Positions 7,081 through 12,989 of a stretch of 31,125 bases of DNA are shown here, one piece after another. The number at the start of each line of letters is the position of its first letter. Position 1 is the stretch's first letter. The notes under the pieces were generated by a model, which was not told where the DNA came from, searched no databases, and saw nothing but the letters and a program-made list of their open reading frames with translations. The stretch is from a virus. Position numbers and translations under genes: made by a program. The DNA lies in the IMG/VR virus record IMGVR_UViG_3300043411_001946, positions 1 through 31,125 of that record; one strand, written 5' to 3'.

Positions 7081-7301
7081 CCGCCGAACTGATGACCCCC
7101 ACCGAGGTGGCCGAGGCGCTGGACTGCACGCCCGAGACGGTCAACGCCAAGCTGGCCGCGCATGATCGGGTGGGCGTCGGCGTTGATCGTCAGCATCGTG
7201 TAGCTGGGCACGACCTCGCCCGTGCCCGGGTCTGTCCATTCCGACCACAGGCCGGCCAGCGCGCTGCGTCGCCGGGCGACAACAGGTCAGCCCCGACCTG
7301 A
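7077..7301 (+). pseudogene. truncated HTH/excisionase-like gene running into foreign sequence
   Basis: The first ~28 residues (MTAELMTPTEVAEALDCTPE, then TVNAKLA) read as the start of a MerR/excisionase-type helix-turn-helix protein. After about base 7158 the frame reads only the antisense of leftward sequences (SRAP scrap and the small ORF at 7190-7462) and ends at a chance stop. The HTH gene therefore lost its 3' part at a recombination junction. Confidence 0.55.
7159..7268 (-). pseudogene. fragment of SOS-response-associated peptidase (SRAP/YedK family)
   Basis: On the - strand the frame through 7268-7161 encodes SALAGLWSEWTDPGTGEVVP followed by SYTMLTINADAHPIM. This matches the central SRAP block (AGLW..W.DP.TGE, then T..A......M). 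The N-terminal catalytic Cys2 region and the C-terminus are absent. The piece is ~36 codons long, has no start, and is bounded by sequence of other genes on both sides. It is a scrap left by mosaic recombination. Confidence 0.6.
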
Positions 7302-7462
7302 AAGCCGCCACCCTCTTCGATTTCCCGCGCTTGCTTTTTGTTCTGCGCAGAGTAGCTCGCCATTGCGACCTCCTCGGCCGCTTCGCCAGTGGGGGCGGAA
7401 ACCGTCCCAAGGAACAGGCTGCCGCCGTCGTGCCAATACAGGGTGCAGTCGAAGACTGCCAC
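7190..7462 (-). CDS. small leftward ORF of operon p1 (hypothetical; 3' end probably disrupted)
   Basis: A GTG start with AGGGAG a few bases upstream is the best start. A TTG at 7477 abutting the previous gene is the alternative. The first ~60 residues look real: VAVFDCTLYWHDGGSLFLGT, a helix with GEAAEEVAMASYSAQNKKQA, then EIEEGGGFQVGADLLSPGDA. After about base 7268 the frame runs over the SRAP scrap in a different phase and becomes R/C/A-rich, so the native C-terminus has probably been lost. Family unknown. Confidence 0.45.
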   Translation of the reverse strand: MAVFDCTLYWHDGGSLFLGTVSAPTGEAAEEVAMASYSAQNKKQAREIEEGGGFQVGADLLSPGDAARWPACGRNGQTRARARSCPATRC

Positions 7463-7473
7463 CGCGCACTCCC

Positions 7474-7635
7474 TCAAACCAACCCGGCCAGTTCGGCCAG
7501 GCGGTCGCGAGTGATGATCGCATCGCTGCCGGGGCGAACCCAGAAGGCCGCGCCGTTGTATGAGCCCTTGCCGCGCACGAGGCCCATGGCGACGGCGATC
7601 TTGTTGGCTTCGCGGAGGGTCTTGATGATGTTCAT
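7474..7635 (-). CDS. first full gene of operon p1, hypothetical protein, 53 aa
   Basis: The start MNIIKTLREANKIAVAMGLV is preceded by AAGGAA at good spacing. The remainder includes GSYNGAAFWVRPGSDAIITR and ends in DRLAELAGLV. It is small, soluble and compact in appearance, with no recognised family. It lies ~90 nt downstream of promoter p1 with its palindromic operator, and its stop abuts the next leftward ORF. Size, position and operator control resemble genes of anti-CRISPR and other counter-defence loci, but the sequence itself gives no function. Confidence 0.6.
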   Translation of the reverse strand: MNIIKTLREANKIAVAMGLVRGKGSYNGAAFWVRPGSDAIITRDRLAELAGLV

Positions 7636-7718
7636 GATGATTTCCTTCTGTTCTGCCTTCGCGGCAGTGAAAGCCCGGAGCCGCCGGTTCGGTGGTGGCA
7701 ATTAATCTCGATCACCAT
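7632..7718 (-). CDS. possible leaderless 28-codon leader ORF of p1
   Basis: An ATGGTG lies exactly 7 nt after the -10 hexamer, at or next to the predicted transcript start. The frame stays open for 28 codons (MVIEINCHHRTGGSGL...) and its TGA overlaps the ATG of the 53-aa gene. This may be a leaderless coupling peptide or simply conserved 5' RNA. Low confidence as a protein. Confidence 0.25.
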   Translation of the reverse strand: MVIEINCHHRTGGSGLSLPRRQNRRKSS

Positions 7719-7725
7719 GGGGTCT

Positions 7726-7754
7726 ATTATGTTCCGTTTTCGGAACAAACACAA
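7726..7754 (-). promoter_or_regulatory. promoter p1 with palindromic operator (unit 1 copy)
   Basis: Read leftward: -35 TTGTGT (7754-7749), a 17-bp spacer, and -10 CATAAT (7731-7726). The spacer region contains the palindrome TGTTCCG-TTTT-CGGAACA (7730-7747), so a bound repressor would block RNA polymerase. The same inverted repeat occurs in p2. A-rich DNA lies upstream of the -35. Confidence 0.8.
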
Positions 7755-7786
7755 GAGATTTTTCTAGGTGATTTCCCTATGCGCCA

Positions 7787-8263
7787 TCAGGCGGCTTGCT
7801 CCCCCGCCCAGGCCGCACGCAGCTCGGCGCTGTCCGACCGCCCTTGCAGCCAGCGCGAGTACTCGCCCGGCTCCATGTACACGATCACACTGCGCACATG
7901 CAGATCGGCCAGGGCTGCGCGAGTGCGCGCCAGCGCCGCAGCATGCACGGTCACGGGCAGCGGCTTGTAGGCCGGCTGGGACCGCCACAGGTCGGCGCTC
8001 TCGCGGTAGCGCAGCAGGTGGATCGACTCGGGCAACGCGCCCACGTCCGACGCCAGCGCGCGCACGGTGGCCAGCGCCTCGCGCGCCTGTTCGCTCAGCC
8101 AGCTGTCGATTTTGAGCACCTGGGCCTGCACGTCGTCGGGGACGGCAGACCGCCCGCTCTCCCAATAGCGCACGGTGCGCTCCTGCACGCCGGCCAGGGC
8201 GGCCAGATCAGGGACCGTGAGGCCGATGGCCTCGCGGATGGTTTTAAGTTCGGCCGGGGTCAT
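7787..8263 (-). CDS. XRE-family regulator, YdiL/Aca2-like, 158 aa (unit 1 copy)
   Basis: Identical to the protein at 10992-11468 (described there). In this copy the gene upstream is truncated by the duplication junction at 8499 and the native promoter p2 is not directly upstream. Expression would depend on readthrough from p2 across unit 2 or on a new promoter. Its stop lies 33 bases before the -35 of p1. Confidence 0.8.
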   Translation of the reverse strand: MTPAELKTIREAIGLTVPDLAALAGVQERTVRYWESGRSAVPDDVQAQVLKIDSWLSEQAREALATVRALASDVGALPESIHLLRYRESADLWRSQPAYKPLPVTVHAAALARTRAALADLHVRSVIVYMEPGEYSRWLQGRSDSAELRAAWAGEQAA

Positions 8264-8270
8264 CGGTCGC

Positions 8271-8499
8271 TCACAGGGCCCGCCGCACTTTGCTCAGCAC
8301 GCCGGTGCGCAGCACGATCTCATCGTCGCCGAGGGCCGCGTCGGCCAGGCCGATGATGGCCTCCACGTACAGCGCCGCATCGCCGGTGCCGCGCAGGGTG
8401 CCGCCGGTGGGCAGCAGCAGCTTGCTGTCCGGCGAGGGCACCCACTCGATGCAGCCCAGCGCGCCGCGCTGGGTGACGCGCGAATTCAGCGCGGCGGCC
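8271..8499 (-). pseudogene. 5'-truncated copy of the 142-aa leftward gene
   Basis: It holds the last ~75 codons of the gene found complete at 11476-11904, from ALNSRVTQRG onward. At the duplication junction the frame passes into the antisense of the 174-aa gene, giving a chimeric N-terminus if translated. It has no ribosome-binding site of its own. Confidence 0.8.
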
Positions 8500-8672
8500 G
8501 CTTCGGCTTCGACGGGCCGGGCCTGCAGCAGGTGGCCGACGCGCTGGACGCCGCGCAAGCCATCATTGACGCCAGCAGCCCGCTGCAGATGCGCGCCGCG
8601 CGCCGCAAGGTGGTGGACCTGCTGGTGGGCAAAGGGGCGTGGCGGCGGATGGAGCGGGAGGCGCAGGCATGA
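8487..8672 (+). pseudogene. 5'-truncated copy of the 174-aa gene
   Basis: It contains the last ~60 codons of the gene at 4943-5467, from the GGRFGFDGPGLQQ region to REAQA. Upstream the frame reads antisense of the leftward 142-aa gene. No start with a plausible ribosome-binding site is seen. Confidence 0.8.
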
Positions 8673-8860
8673 GCGACCGAGACCCGCGCGAAATCCGGTC
8701 GGCAGCGCAGCGCTGGGTCATGATGGACCGGAGCGGCCGGACGCTTGAGCAGACCGGCTCGACAGGCAACATGGGCCCGATCACCCATGTCGCGCGCGTC
8801 GGCAAGAAAGCCGCCGGGCGTGTGCTGGACGGCCGCACCTGGGACGAGGTGCCCGCATGA
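8669..8860 (+). CDS. 63-aa protein, second copy (DUF5131-tail-like)
   Basis: Identical to 5464-5655. In this copy the upstream operon is replaced by leftward genes, so I see no promoter that would transcribe it. Confidence 0.45.
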   Translation: MSDRDPREIRSAAQRWVMMDRSGRTLEQTGSTGNMGPITHVARVGKKAAGRVLDGRTWDEVPA

Positions 8861-9075
8861 CCAAGCGCTCCGATATCCACGAAGCCGCCTGCCTGGCCTA
8901 CGGCTGGTTGTGGCACAGCCCCATTACAGACAACGGAGCCCAGCGCGCGCGCATCGCGCTCATCAACGCGCTGACGCGCGAAGACCTAGCGCATGGCATC
9001 CGGCTGGCCCAGGCTGCCGGCGCAAGGGTGGACGGCGAGGCCATCGAGGCACAGATGATGCGGGGACTGGAATGA
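8857..9075 (+). CDS. hypothetical 72-aa protein, second copy
   Basis: Identical to 5652-5870, with the same overlapping start and stop. Expression is uncertain because the unit lacks the upstream rightward promoter. Confidence 0.45.
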   Translation: MTKRSDIHEAACLAYGWLWHSPITDNGAQRARIALINALTREDLAHGIRLAQAAGARVDGEAIEAQMMRGLE

Positions 9076-9116
9076 GCCTGCAAGACCTGCTGCCCACCAA
9101 CGCCGAGGCGCGCGCC
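9044..9116 (+). repeat. 73-bp direct repeat, left copy (unit 2)
   Basis: Second-unit counterpart of 5839-5911. It is identical to 9697-9769. Confidence 0.95.
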
Positions 9117-9134
9117 TGCTGGAGCGCAAGATGA
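9072..9134 (+). pseudogene. truncated HNH-like gene start, second copy
   Basis: Identical to 5867-5929: the first 15 codons of the 186-aa gene followed by a premature stop. Confidence 0.75.
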
Positions 9135-9424
9135 ACGACCTGCCCGGCCCCAACCATGTGCGCTGGCACCCAGTGCACCGGCTGGTGTGGGAGGCCGCCC
9201 ACGGCCCCGTGCCCAAGGGCAGCATCTGCGTCTTCAAGCCGGGCCGGCGCACCACCGTGCTCGAAGAGATCACGCTCGACCGCATCGAGATCATCACGCG
9301 CGCGCAGAACGCGGCGCGCAACCACCCGCGCGCCCGCAGCCCCGAGCTGGCGCGGCTGGTGCAGCTCAAGGGCGCGATCACGCGCCAGGTCAACCGCATC
9401 ACCCGCGAGGCCGCCCAGCAATGA
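9131..9424 (+). pseudogene. C-terminal half of HNH endonuclease, second copy
   Basis: Identical to 5926-6219, with the HRLVWEAAHGPVPKG motif and the same missing N-terminal half. Confidence 0.65.
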
Positions 9425-9431
9425 ATTCCAC

Positions 9432-9532
9432 GCGAGCTTGGCCGAATGGAAAGGCACCCGGTTCCCAACCGGTTCGGCGTTCCTGCTCCCCTGTAGGACG
9501 TTACGCGGGTTCGATTCCCGTAGCTCGCTCCA
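9432..9532 (+). tRNA. tRNA-Gly(CCC)-like with long variable arm, second copy
   Basis: Identical to 6227-6327, with anticodon CCC at 9464-9466. If transcribed, the duplication doubles the gene dose. Confidence 0.8.
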
Positions 9533-9554
9533 TTTTTTCTCAGGAAATCGCCCG

Positions 9555-9728
9555 ATGACCACACCCCACATCAACACCCTGCGCCAGCACCTGCTGGACA
9601 CCCTGGTCGAGCTGCGCGACCGCAAGCGCCCCATGGAGCCCGACCGCGCCCGCGCGGTGGCCCAGGTGGCCGCGGTGCTGGTGGACACGGCCAAGGTCGA
9701 GGCACAGATGATGCGGGGACTGGAATGA
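9555..9728 (+). CDS. hypothetical 57-aa protein, second copy
   Basis: Identical to 6350-6523, including the C-terminal EAQMMRGLE donated by the 73-bp repeat. Confidence 0.5.
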   Translation: MTTPHINTLRQHLLDTLVELRDRKRPMEPDRARAVAQVAAVLVDTAKVEAQMMRGLE

Positions 9729-9769
9729 GCCTGCAAGACCTGCTGCCCACCAACGCCGAGGCGCGCGCC
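9697..9769 (+). repeat. 73-bp direct repeat, right copy (unit 2)
   Basis: Second-unit counterpart of 6492-6564. Confidence 0.95.
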
Positions 9770-10285
9770 GCGCTGCTGCTGAGCATCCTGGCCCGCTGCG
9801 TGGACGACGGCGGGTGCCAGCGCTGGCTGCGGGCCGTCAACGGCGACGGCCACCCGATGATGCGGCTGGCCGGCACCGTGGTGCCGGTGCGCCGTGTGGT
9901 GCACCAGCTGGTCAATGGCCCGCTGGCCCCCGGCGAGCGGGCGGTGTGCACCTGCGAATGCCGCCGCTGCGTGGAGCCCACGCACATGCAGGCCATGGCG
10001 CACGGCCGCATGATGCGGCTGCGCGCCCAAGAGGGCCGCATGCGCTCGCCCATGCGGGCGGCCAAGAGCGCCGCGCGCATGCGTGCCGCCAGCCGCTGGA
10101 CCGATGCCGACATCGCCGCCGTGCGGGCCACGGCCGGCACCGGCACGCTGGCCGAGCGCGCTGCGCCCTTCGGGATGAGCCCGACCTACCTCAGTGCGTT
10201 GGACCGGGGCTACTGGCGACGCCCAGTGGCCAATCCCTGGGCAGGCATGGGACAGCGCACGACGCTGCGGGGCACCAGCTCATGA
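9725..10285 (+). CDS. HNH-type endonuclease-like protein, second copy
   Basis: Identical to 6520-7080: the HNH_3-like core with CTCECRRC and VEPTHM, and the C-terminal helix-turn-helix. Confidence 0.6.
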   Translation: MSLQDLLPTNAEARAALLLSILARCVDDGGCQRWLRAVNGDGHPMMRLAGTVVPVRRVVHQLVNGPLAPGERAVCTCECRRCVEPTHMQAMAHGRMMRLRAQEGRMRSPMRAAKSAARMRAASRWTDADIAAVRATAGTGTLAERAAPFGMSPTYLSALDRGYWRRPVANPWAGMGQRTTLRGTSS

Positions 10286-10506
10286 CCGCCGAACTGATGA
10301 CCCCCACCGAGGTGGCCGAGGCGCTGGACTGCACGCCCGAGACGGTCAACGCCAAGCTGGCCGCGCATGATCGGGTGGGCGTCGGCGTTGATCGTCAGCA
10401 TCGTGTAGCTGGGCACGACCTCGCCCGTGCCCGGGTCTGTCCATTCCGACCACAGGCCGGCCAGCGCGCTGCGTCGCCGGGCGACAACAGGTCAGCCCCG
10501 ACCTGA
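10282..10506 (+). pseudogene. truncated HTH/excisionase-like gene, second copy
   Basis: Identical to 7077-7301. Only the first ~28 codons are native. The rest is antisense of the leftward mosaic. Confidence 0.5.
10364..10473 (-). pseudogene. SRAP/YedK fragment, second copy
   Basis: Identical to 7159-7268, with the AGLWSEWTDPGTGE block. Its presence in both units shows that the mosaic junction is older than the tandem duplication. Confidence 0.55.
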
Positions 10507-10667
10507 AAGCCGCCACCCTCTTCGATTTCCCGCGCTTGCTTTTTGTTCTGCGCAGAGTAGCTCGCCATTGCGACCTCCTCGGCCGCTTCGCCAGTGGGGG
10601 CGGAAACCGTCCCAAGGAACAGGCTGCCGCCGTCGTGCCAATACAGGGTGCAGTCGAAGACTGCCAC
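10395..10667 (-). CDS. small leftward ORF of operon p1, second copy
   Basis: Identical to 7190-7462. GTG start, first ~60 residues plausible, C-terminal end probably replaced at the mosaic junction. Confidence 0.45.
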   Translation of the reverse strand: MAVFDCTLYWHDGGSLFLGTVSAPTGEAAEEVAMASYSAQNKKQAREIEEGGGFQVGADLLSPGDAARWPACGRNGQTRARARSCPATRC

Positions 10668-10678
10668 CGCGCACTCCC

Positions 10679-10840
10679 TCAAACCAACCCGGCCAGTTCG
10701 GCCAGGCGGTCGCGAGTGATGATCGCATCGCTGCCGGGGCGAACCCAGAAGGCCGCGCCGTTGTATGAGCCCTTGCCGCGCACGAGGCCCATGGCGACGG
10801 CGATCTTGTTGGCTTCGCGGAGGGTCTTGATGATGTTCAT
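10679..10840 (-). CDS. 53-aa hypothetical protein of operon p1, second copy
   Basis: Identical to 7474-7635. It has the AAGGAA ribosome-binding site and a start overlapping the end of the possible leader ORF at 10837-10923. Confidence 0.6.
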   Translation of the reverse strand: MNIIKTLREANKIAVAMGLVRGKGSYNGAAFWVRPGSDAIITRDRLAELAGLV

Positions 10841-10930
10841 GATGATTTCCTTCTGTTCTGCCTTCGCGGCAGTGAAAGCCCGGAGCCGCCGGTTCGGTGG
10901 TGGCAATTAATCTCGATCACCATGGGGTCT

Positions 10931-10959
10931 ATTATGTTCCGTTTTCGGAACAAACACAA
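10931..10959 (-). promoter_or_regulatory. promoter p1 with palindromic operator (unit 2 copy)
   Basis: Same elements as the unit 1 copy: TTGTGT, 17 bp, CATAAT, with palindrome TGTTCCG-TTTT-CGGAACA at 10935-10952. In this copy the operon upstream (p2) is complete, so this is the native arrangement. Confidence 0.8.
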
Positions 10960-10991
10960 GAGATTTTTCTAGGTGATTTCCCTATGCGCCA

Positions 10992-11468
10992 TCAGGCGGC
11001 TTGCTCCCCCGCCCAGGCCGCACGCAGCTCGGCGCTGTCCGACCGCCCTTGCAGCCAGCGCGAGTACTCGCCCGGCTCCATGTACACGATCACACTGCGC
11101 ACATGCAGATCGGCCAGGGCTGCGCGAGTGCGCGCCAGCGCCGCAGCATGCACGGTCACGGGCAGCGGCTTGTAGGCCGGCTGGGACCGCCACAGGTCGG
11201 CGCTCTCGCGGTAGCGCAGCAGGTGGATCGACTCGGGCAACGCGCCCACGTCCGACGCCAGCGCGCGCACGGTGGCCAGCGCCTCGCGCGCCTGTTCGCT
11301 CAGCCAGCTGTCGATTTTGAGCACCTGGGCCTGCACGTCGTCGGGGACGGCAGACCGCCCGCTCTCCCAATAGCGCACGGTGCGCTCCTGCACGCCGGCC
11401 AGGGCGGCCAGATCAGGGACCGTGAGGCCGATGGCCTCGCGGATGGTTTTAAGTTCGGCCGGGGTCAT
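10992..11468 (-). CDS. XRE-family regulator, YdiL/Aca2-like, 158 aa; last gene of operon p2
   Basis: Residues 1-60 form a helix-turn-helix of the XRE/DUF1870 (YdiL) kind: MTPAELKTIREAIGLTVPDL, AALAGVQERTVRYWESGR, then AVPDDVQAQVL. The RTVRYWESG and VPDDV signature is shared with YdiL and with Aca2, the anti-CRISPR-associated repressor that shuts off its own operon. The C-terminal ~95 residues (LWRSQPAYKPLPVT..., VIVYMEPGEYSRWL) make it longer than Aca2 (~120 aa). It starts 7 bases after the preceding gene. Palindromic operators lie in the promoter of its own operon (p2) and in the next promoter (p1). Inference: it represses both by binding TGTTCC-N6-GGAACA. A general phage repressor is the alternative. 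Confidence 0.82.
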   Translation of the reverse strand: MTPAELKTIREAIGLTVPDLAALAGVQERTVRYWESGRSAVPDDVQAQVLKIDSWLSEQAREALATVRALASDVGALPESIHLLRYRESADLWRSQPAYKPLPVTVHAAALARTRAALADLHVRSVIVYMEPGEYSRWLQGRSDSAELRAAWAGEQAA

Positions 11469-11475
11469 CGGTCGC

Positions 11476-11904
11476 TCACAGGGCCCGCCGCACTTTGCTC
11501 AGCACGCCGGTGCGCAGCACGATCTCATCGTCGCCGAGGGCCGCGTCGGCCAGGCCGATGATGGCCTCCACGTACAGCGCCGCATCGCCGGTGCCGCGCA
11601 GGGTGCCGCCGGTGGGCAGCAGCAGCTTGCTGTCCGGCGAGGGCACCCACTCGATGCAGCCCAGCGCGCCGCGCTGGGTGACGCGCGAATTCAGCGCGGC
11701 GGCCAAGTCCCGCGCCGCGGAGATGGCGATGGCGCGCAAGTGGATTTGCACGCCGGGCTGGTCCGTGGCCAGCATCAGCAGGCCCGAGTCACCGTCCTGG
11801 TCTCGCTCGACCAGGGCGGCGTCGGGCGCTAGACGGTTGATCGCCGCGATGGCGGCCCGGAGGCCCCAGACCTCCTGGGCCGTTAGATCGATTTCGAAGT
11901 CCAT
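11476..11904 (-). CDS. hypothetical protein of operon p2, 142 aa
   Basis: The ATG has a strong AAAGGAG site 6 bases upstream. The acidic protein begins MDFEIDLTAQEVWGLRAAIA, continues with DSGLLMLATDQPGVQIHL and a GCIEWVPSPDSKLLLPTGG block, and ends TGVLSKVRRAL. It looks like an alpha/beta fold with no membrane segment. I do not recognise it. The frame is open upstream to about 12105 with no stop, so an N-terminally extended form from a GTG at 12072 is possible. The upstream part (PEAAESLLAEMRAGKRAMK, ending FTVSKEKR) reads like protein. The duplication breakpoint at 11692-11704 lies inside this gene. Confidence 0.6.
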   Translation of the reverse strand: MDFEIDLTAQEVWGLRAAIAAINRLAPDAALVERDQDGDSGLLMLATDQPGVQIHLRAIAISAARDLAAALNSRVTQRGALGCIEWVPSPDSKLLLPTGGTLRGTGDAALYVEAIIGLADAALGDDEIVLRTGVLSKVRRAL

Positions 11905-12101
11905 GCGCTTCTCCTTTGAGACGGTGAATTGCGAGGGTCGCGCGCGCACCTCGCACACGAGATCGAGCTGCTTGCCGCGCTGAGTCCAGACCGCCCGCTT
12001 GCAGCGGCCTGGCTTCATGGCGCGCTTGCCCGCGCGCATCTCGGCCAGCAGGCTCTCGGCGGCCTCAGGCACCAGCAGGCGCCAGGTGCCGGCGTTGCCG
12101 C

Positions 12102-12530
12102 TCAGGTAGCGTTGATTGGGTGGTAGTTGGATAGCGGACCTGTTGCCCAATCCGGGACACCCTGAATCTGGTCGGATGCGACGATGGTCATCGTCACCTC
12201 CCGCGCCAAAAAGGCGCCAAAAATGTCGTCTGGGTCGCAGCCCTCCGGGAGCACTGTGACCGGCCCGTGCTCGACGGCGCGGAACACCTCCACGCCGGCG
12301 GTCCCGACCATCGAACGACCGGCCAGAGGGCCCGCGTCCAGGGTGCGGCCTATAGCCGCGTGCGCCGCGATATACGCGGCCTTCATGGTGGGACACTCGA
12401 CCACGACGTACCGCCCCTCGCTGAGGGGGTGCGTGAGCATATGGGGGTGGCTCAGGTCTGGACGCGCGCCGAATTCGGCGTGTGCATACCGCATGCCGAA
12501 GAACTCTCGGGTCACTTTTGCTGTTGTCAT
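12102..12530 (-). CDS. hypothetical protein of operon p2, 142 aa
   Basis: It starts MTTAKVTREFFGMRYAHAEF, 15 bases after the 36-aa gene. Other stretches are SEGRYVVVECPTMKAAYIAA, GVEVFRAVEHGPVTVLPEGC and DPDDIFGAFLAREVTMTIVA. It has a balanced composition and looks like a soluble alpha/beta protein with no signal peptide, membrane segment or familiar motif. It is the largest unknown next to the Aca2-like regulator and therefore a prime candidate effector of the operon. A region of ~200 bases follows before the next strong start, which may be an extension of the next gene. Confidence 0.65.
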   Translation of the reverse strand: MTTAKVTREFFGMRYAHAEFGARPDLSHPHMLTHPLSEGRYVVVECPTMKAAYIAAHAAIGRTLDAGPLAGRSMVGTAGVEVFRAVEHGPVTVLPEGCDPDDIFGAFLAREVTMTIVASDQIQGVPDWATGPLSNYHPINAT

Positions 12531-12545
12531 GGCTGCGCTCCCAAG

Positions 12546-12656
12546 TCAAGCTTCGGTGACGGCGCCGATGGCCTTGCCGCCAGGGATCGCCCTGGTCTTG
12601 AAGGTGAACTGGGTCACGACTTGGACCCCTCGGCTGTCGGTTATCGGCTTGATCAT
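12546..12656 (-). CDS. hypothetical micro-protein of operon p2, 36 aa
   Basis: Start MIKPITDSRGVQVVTQFTFK has AGGAG six bases upstream. The rest is TRAIPGGKAIGAVTEA. It is too short for a family call. Alternating V/T/F residues suggest a beta hairpin. It is the first conventional gene after p2, and its ATG overlaps the stop of a 14-codon leaderless frame. Confidence 0.5.
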   Translation of the reverse strand: MIKPITDSRGVQVVTQFTFKTRAIPGGKAIGAVTEA

Positions 12657-12697
12657 GATTTGCTCCTGAAGCAGTGTCGCGCCCTTCGCAACACCAT
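12653..12697 (-). CDS. possible leaderless 14-codon leader ORF of p2
   Basis: ATGGTG lies exactly 7 nt after the -10 hexamer, as in p1 and p3. The frame (MVLRRARHCFRSKS) ends in a TGA overlapping the ATG of the 36-aa gene. It could be a coupling peptide. The alternative is that ATGGTG is just conserved initially transcribed sequence. Confidence 0.25.
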   Translation of the reverse strand: MVLRRARHCFRSKS

Positions 12698-12704
12698 GTG
12701 GTTT

Positions 12705-12733
12705 ATTATGTTCCCATTTCGGAACATGTGCAA
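12705..12733 (-). promoter_or_regulatory. promoter p2 with palindromic operator
   Basis: Read leftward: -35 TTGCAC (12733-12728), 17 bp, -10 CATAAT (12710-12705). The spacer holds ATGTTCC-N6-GGAACAT (12708-12727), with the same half-sites as p1. It drives the 36-aa, 142-aa, 142-aa and XRE genes. Similarity to p1 extends upstream of the -35 (TAGGG...CACCTA...). Confidence 0.85.
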
Positions 12734-12755
12734 GTCTTTTATGTAGGTGCAAACC

Positions 12756-12989
12756 CTAGTCGCGGCGCTTTTCCGGCATCGCCGCGCCAGCGATCACCTG
12801 AGCGTCGGCGACGGCCTGGCGCGCGCTGCCGAGCATGCGGGTGATCGACTGCCGGGTGGCGCCTGATTGCGCGGCGGCGGCAACTTGGGACAACCCCTCG
12901 ACAAGCACGAGGCGCAGCCCCTCGCGCGTGGCGCGGGCAGTGTGCAGGCGCAAGATGCGGGACAAGGCGGCAAATTGATCGGTGGTCAT
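12756..12989 (-). CDS. KorA/TrfB-like DNA-binding protein, 77 aa; last gene of operon p3
   Basis: The protein starts MTTDQFAALSRILRLHTARA and continues with REGLRLVLVEGLSQVAAAAQ, then SGATRQSITRMLGSARQAVA. The VLVEG step followed by a helix-turn-helix (SQVAAAAQSGATRQSITRML) is the pattern of the KorA/TrfB repressors of IncP plasmids, where the helix-turn-helix reads a palindrome in autoregulated promoters. The short dimerisation tail of KorA is reduced here. The ATG overlaps the preceding stop. By position it should repress p3 through the ATGCATCTA palindrome, which differs from the RK2 KorA operator. That pairing is inference. Confidence 0.7.
   Translation of the reverse strand: MTTDQFAALSRILRLHTARATREGLRLVLVEGLSQVAAAAQSGATRQSITRMLGSARQAVADAQVIAGAAMPEKRRD

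Larger units (their letters stand above)
5282..8486. repeat. tandem duplication, unit 1 (3,205 bp)
   Basis: Every base I compared is identical to 8487-11691 at an offset of 3,205. The unit begins with CAGCGCGGCGGCC (5282-5294). The same 13 bases recur at the junction (8487-8499) and after unit 2 (11692-11704). Outside these 13 bases the flanks differ, so the event fits a duplication (or an assembly error) between 13-bp microhomologies, one in the 174-aa gene and one in the 142-aa leftward gene. Confidence 0.95.
8487..11691. repeat. tandem duplication, unit 2 (3,205 bp)
   Basis: Direct repeat of 5282-8486, with no difference found in the segments compared. It is followed by a third copy of only the 13-bp end sequence (11692-11704), after which the unique part of the 142-aa gene continues. 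Confidence 0.95.

Noticed and set aside
7730-7747. Palindromes in p1-p3 as intrinsic terminators
   Set aside because: Arms are short, not GC-rich, and no T run follows on either strand. Their exact position between -35 and -10 boxes fits operators.
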